A stretch of 64,000 nt of DNA from Anticarsia gemmatalis (taxonomy: Eukaryota > Arthropoda > Insecta > Lepidoptera > Erebidae). A program made the translations under genes and the position numbers. The DNA lies in contig NC_134755.1 of assembly GCF_050436995.1 (NCBI RefSeq), positions 6,201,001 through 6,265,000 of the forward strand, in the 5' to 3' direction. The notes beneath the pieces were generated by a model. It was not told where the DNA came from. It did no database searches and worked only from the letters and a program-made list of their open reading frames with translations. Positions 63,470 to 64,000 of this stretch are shown here, one piece after another. The stretch's first letter is position 1; each line of letters begins with the position of its first letter.

Positions 63470-63547
63470 GGCGCGCTGTGGACTGACTTTGACAAAATTC
63501 CCCGGACGCACGGAGAGGCGACCGCTCCCGGTATTCGCTGGGCTCAG
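63470..63547 (+). other. CpG-rich exon-like islet
   Basis: A 78-bp segment is preceded by a pyrimidine-rich acceptor-like TTCCAG and followed by CAG/GTAGAT. In one frame it reads GALWTDFDKIPRTHGEATAP. Two frames are open, no family was recognised, and the strand is opposite to gene B. It may be an unrelated exon, a conserved element or chance. Confidence 0.2.
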
Positions 63548-64000
63548 GTAGATACCAACAAAAATCACCACTTGGATATTTTTGTGAGTTTACAACTCCC
63601 TTTGATGGTTCAACTCAAAGAGTTGTATCAACATTAATATTGCATACGTAATCTATAGCTACAGAAAATAATTGAGTCTAACGTGACTATAATATCCATG
63701 TAATTTTAATCATAATTAAAATAACGTATACTCAAGCTTCACAAGGCACAATCCTGTAAGCTACCTGAGTCTAATTAAATTTTAGACTTTTACGCATTAA
63801 AGCCTAATCACAAAAGCTGTCAATCAGAATTCCTGGAGTCTCCTTGGAATCTGATAGCTTCTCCGTTTTATGTACCTATGAGGTAATAAATTACTCCGCC
63901 CCAAATAAATTTAACTAAGCAGACCATTAACGTGAAAACATATAATGGTACTTTAAGTACGCAATAATAGGTTAAAATAAATTTAAACAGCCTAGAAATT

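Larger units (their letters stand above)
61004..64000. other. Upstream intron/flank of gene B
   Basis: No Ig1 or signal-peptide exon could be recognised on the minus strand. A GTAGC-rich cluster (62581-62641) and a CpG-rich, exon-like islet (63470-63547) are described separately. Otherwise the sequence is AT-rich noncoding DNA. Confidence 0.4.

Noticed and set aside
1..64000. tRNA genes, rRNA genes, CRISPR arrays or bacterial-type operons
   Set aside because: No cloverleaf, rRNA core or regularly spaced array was found. The window has animal intron-exon structure.

Overview
The window is AT-rich animal genomic DNA with short exons separated by introns. It is most likely from a moth or butterfly (Lepidoptera). 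The reasons are the exon style and intron sizes, a 5'-truncated RTE-clade LINE, a 5S-rRNA-headed SINE, and dispersed repeats of a kind I associate with Lepidoptera. I cannot name the species from sequence alone.

The window holds the 3' parts of two paralogous immunoglobulin-superfamily genes arranged tail to tail. Both look like DIP (Dpr-interacting protein)/lachesin-type neuronal surface proteins. Gene A (+ strand) has four exons, 19947-22190, coding from the middle of Ig2 to the C-terminus. Its upstream exons must lie left of the window or were not recognised, which implies an intron of up to about 20 kb. Gene B (- strand) has five exons from 61003 down to 52478. They run from the start of Ig2, through Ig3 and a Thr-rich stalk, to a hydrophobic C-terminus. 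Its Ig1 and signal-peptide exons were not found in 61004-64000. The two genes share intron positions and phases (all phase 1) and a homologous 132-bp exon, so they arose by duplication. Both probably give secreted or membrane-anchored adhesion proteins, which in the DIP family bind Dpr partners in synaptic matching.

The roughly 30 kb between the two 3' ends is noncoding apart from one RTE insertion at 43354-46378. This copy is flanked by a perfect 16-bp target-site duplication, starts inside the endonuclease domain and has a frameshift near its C-terminus. It also carries an in-frame 213-bp internal duplication whose junction is a 29-bp fold-back. About 1.4 kb further on is a perfect 64-bp-arm inverted repeat with the same 5-base spacer (47772-47904).

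Other noncoding signals are: a three-copy sequence family with conserved spacing (13.5, 24.6 and 27.9 kb); a duplicated 36-bp block (37.2 and 37.9 kb); a dispersed/tandem repeat (15.7 and 19.7 kb); GTAGC-rich clusters (21.8 and 62.6 kb); and several hairpins. No tRNA, CRISPR or bacterial-type feature was recognised.
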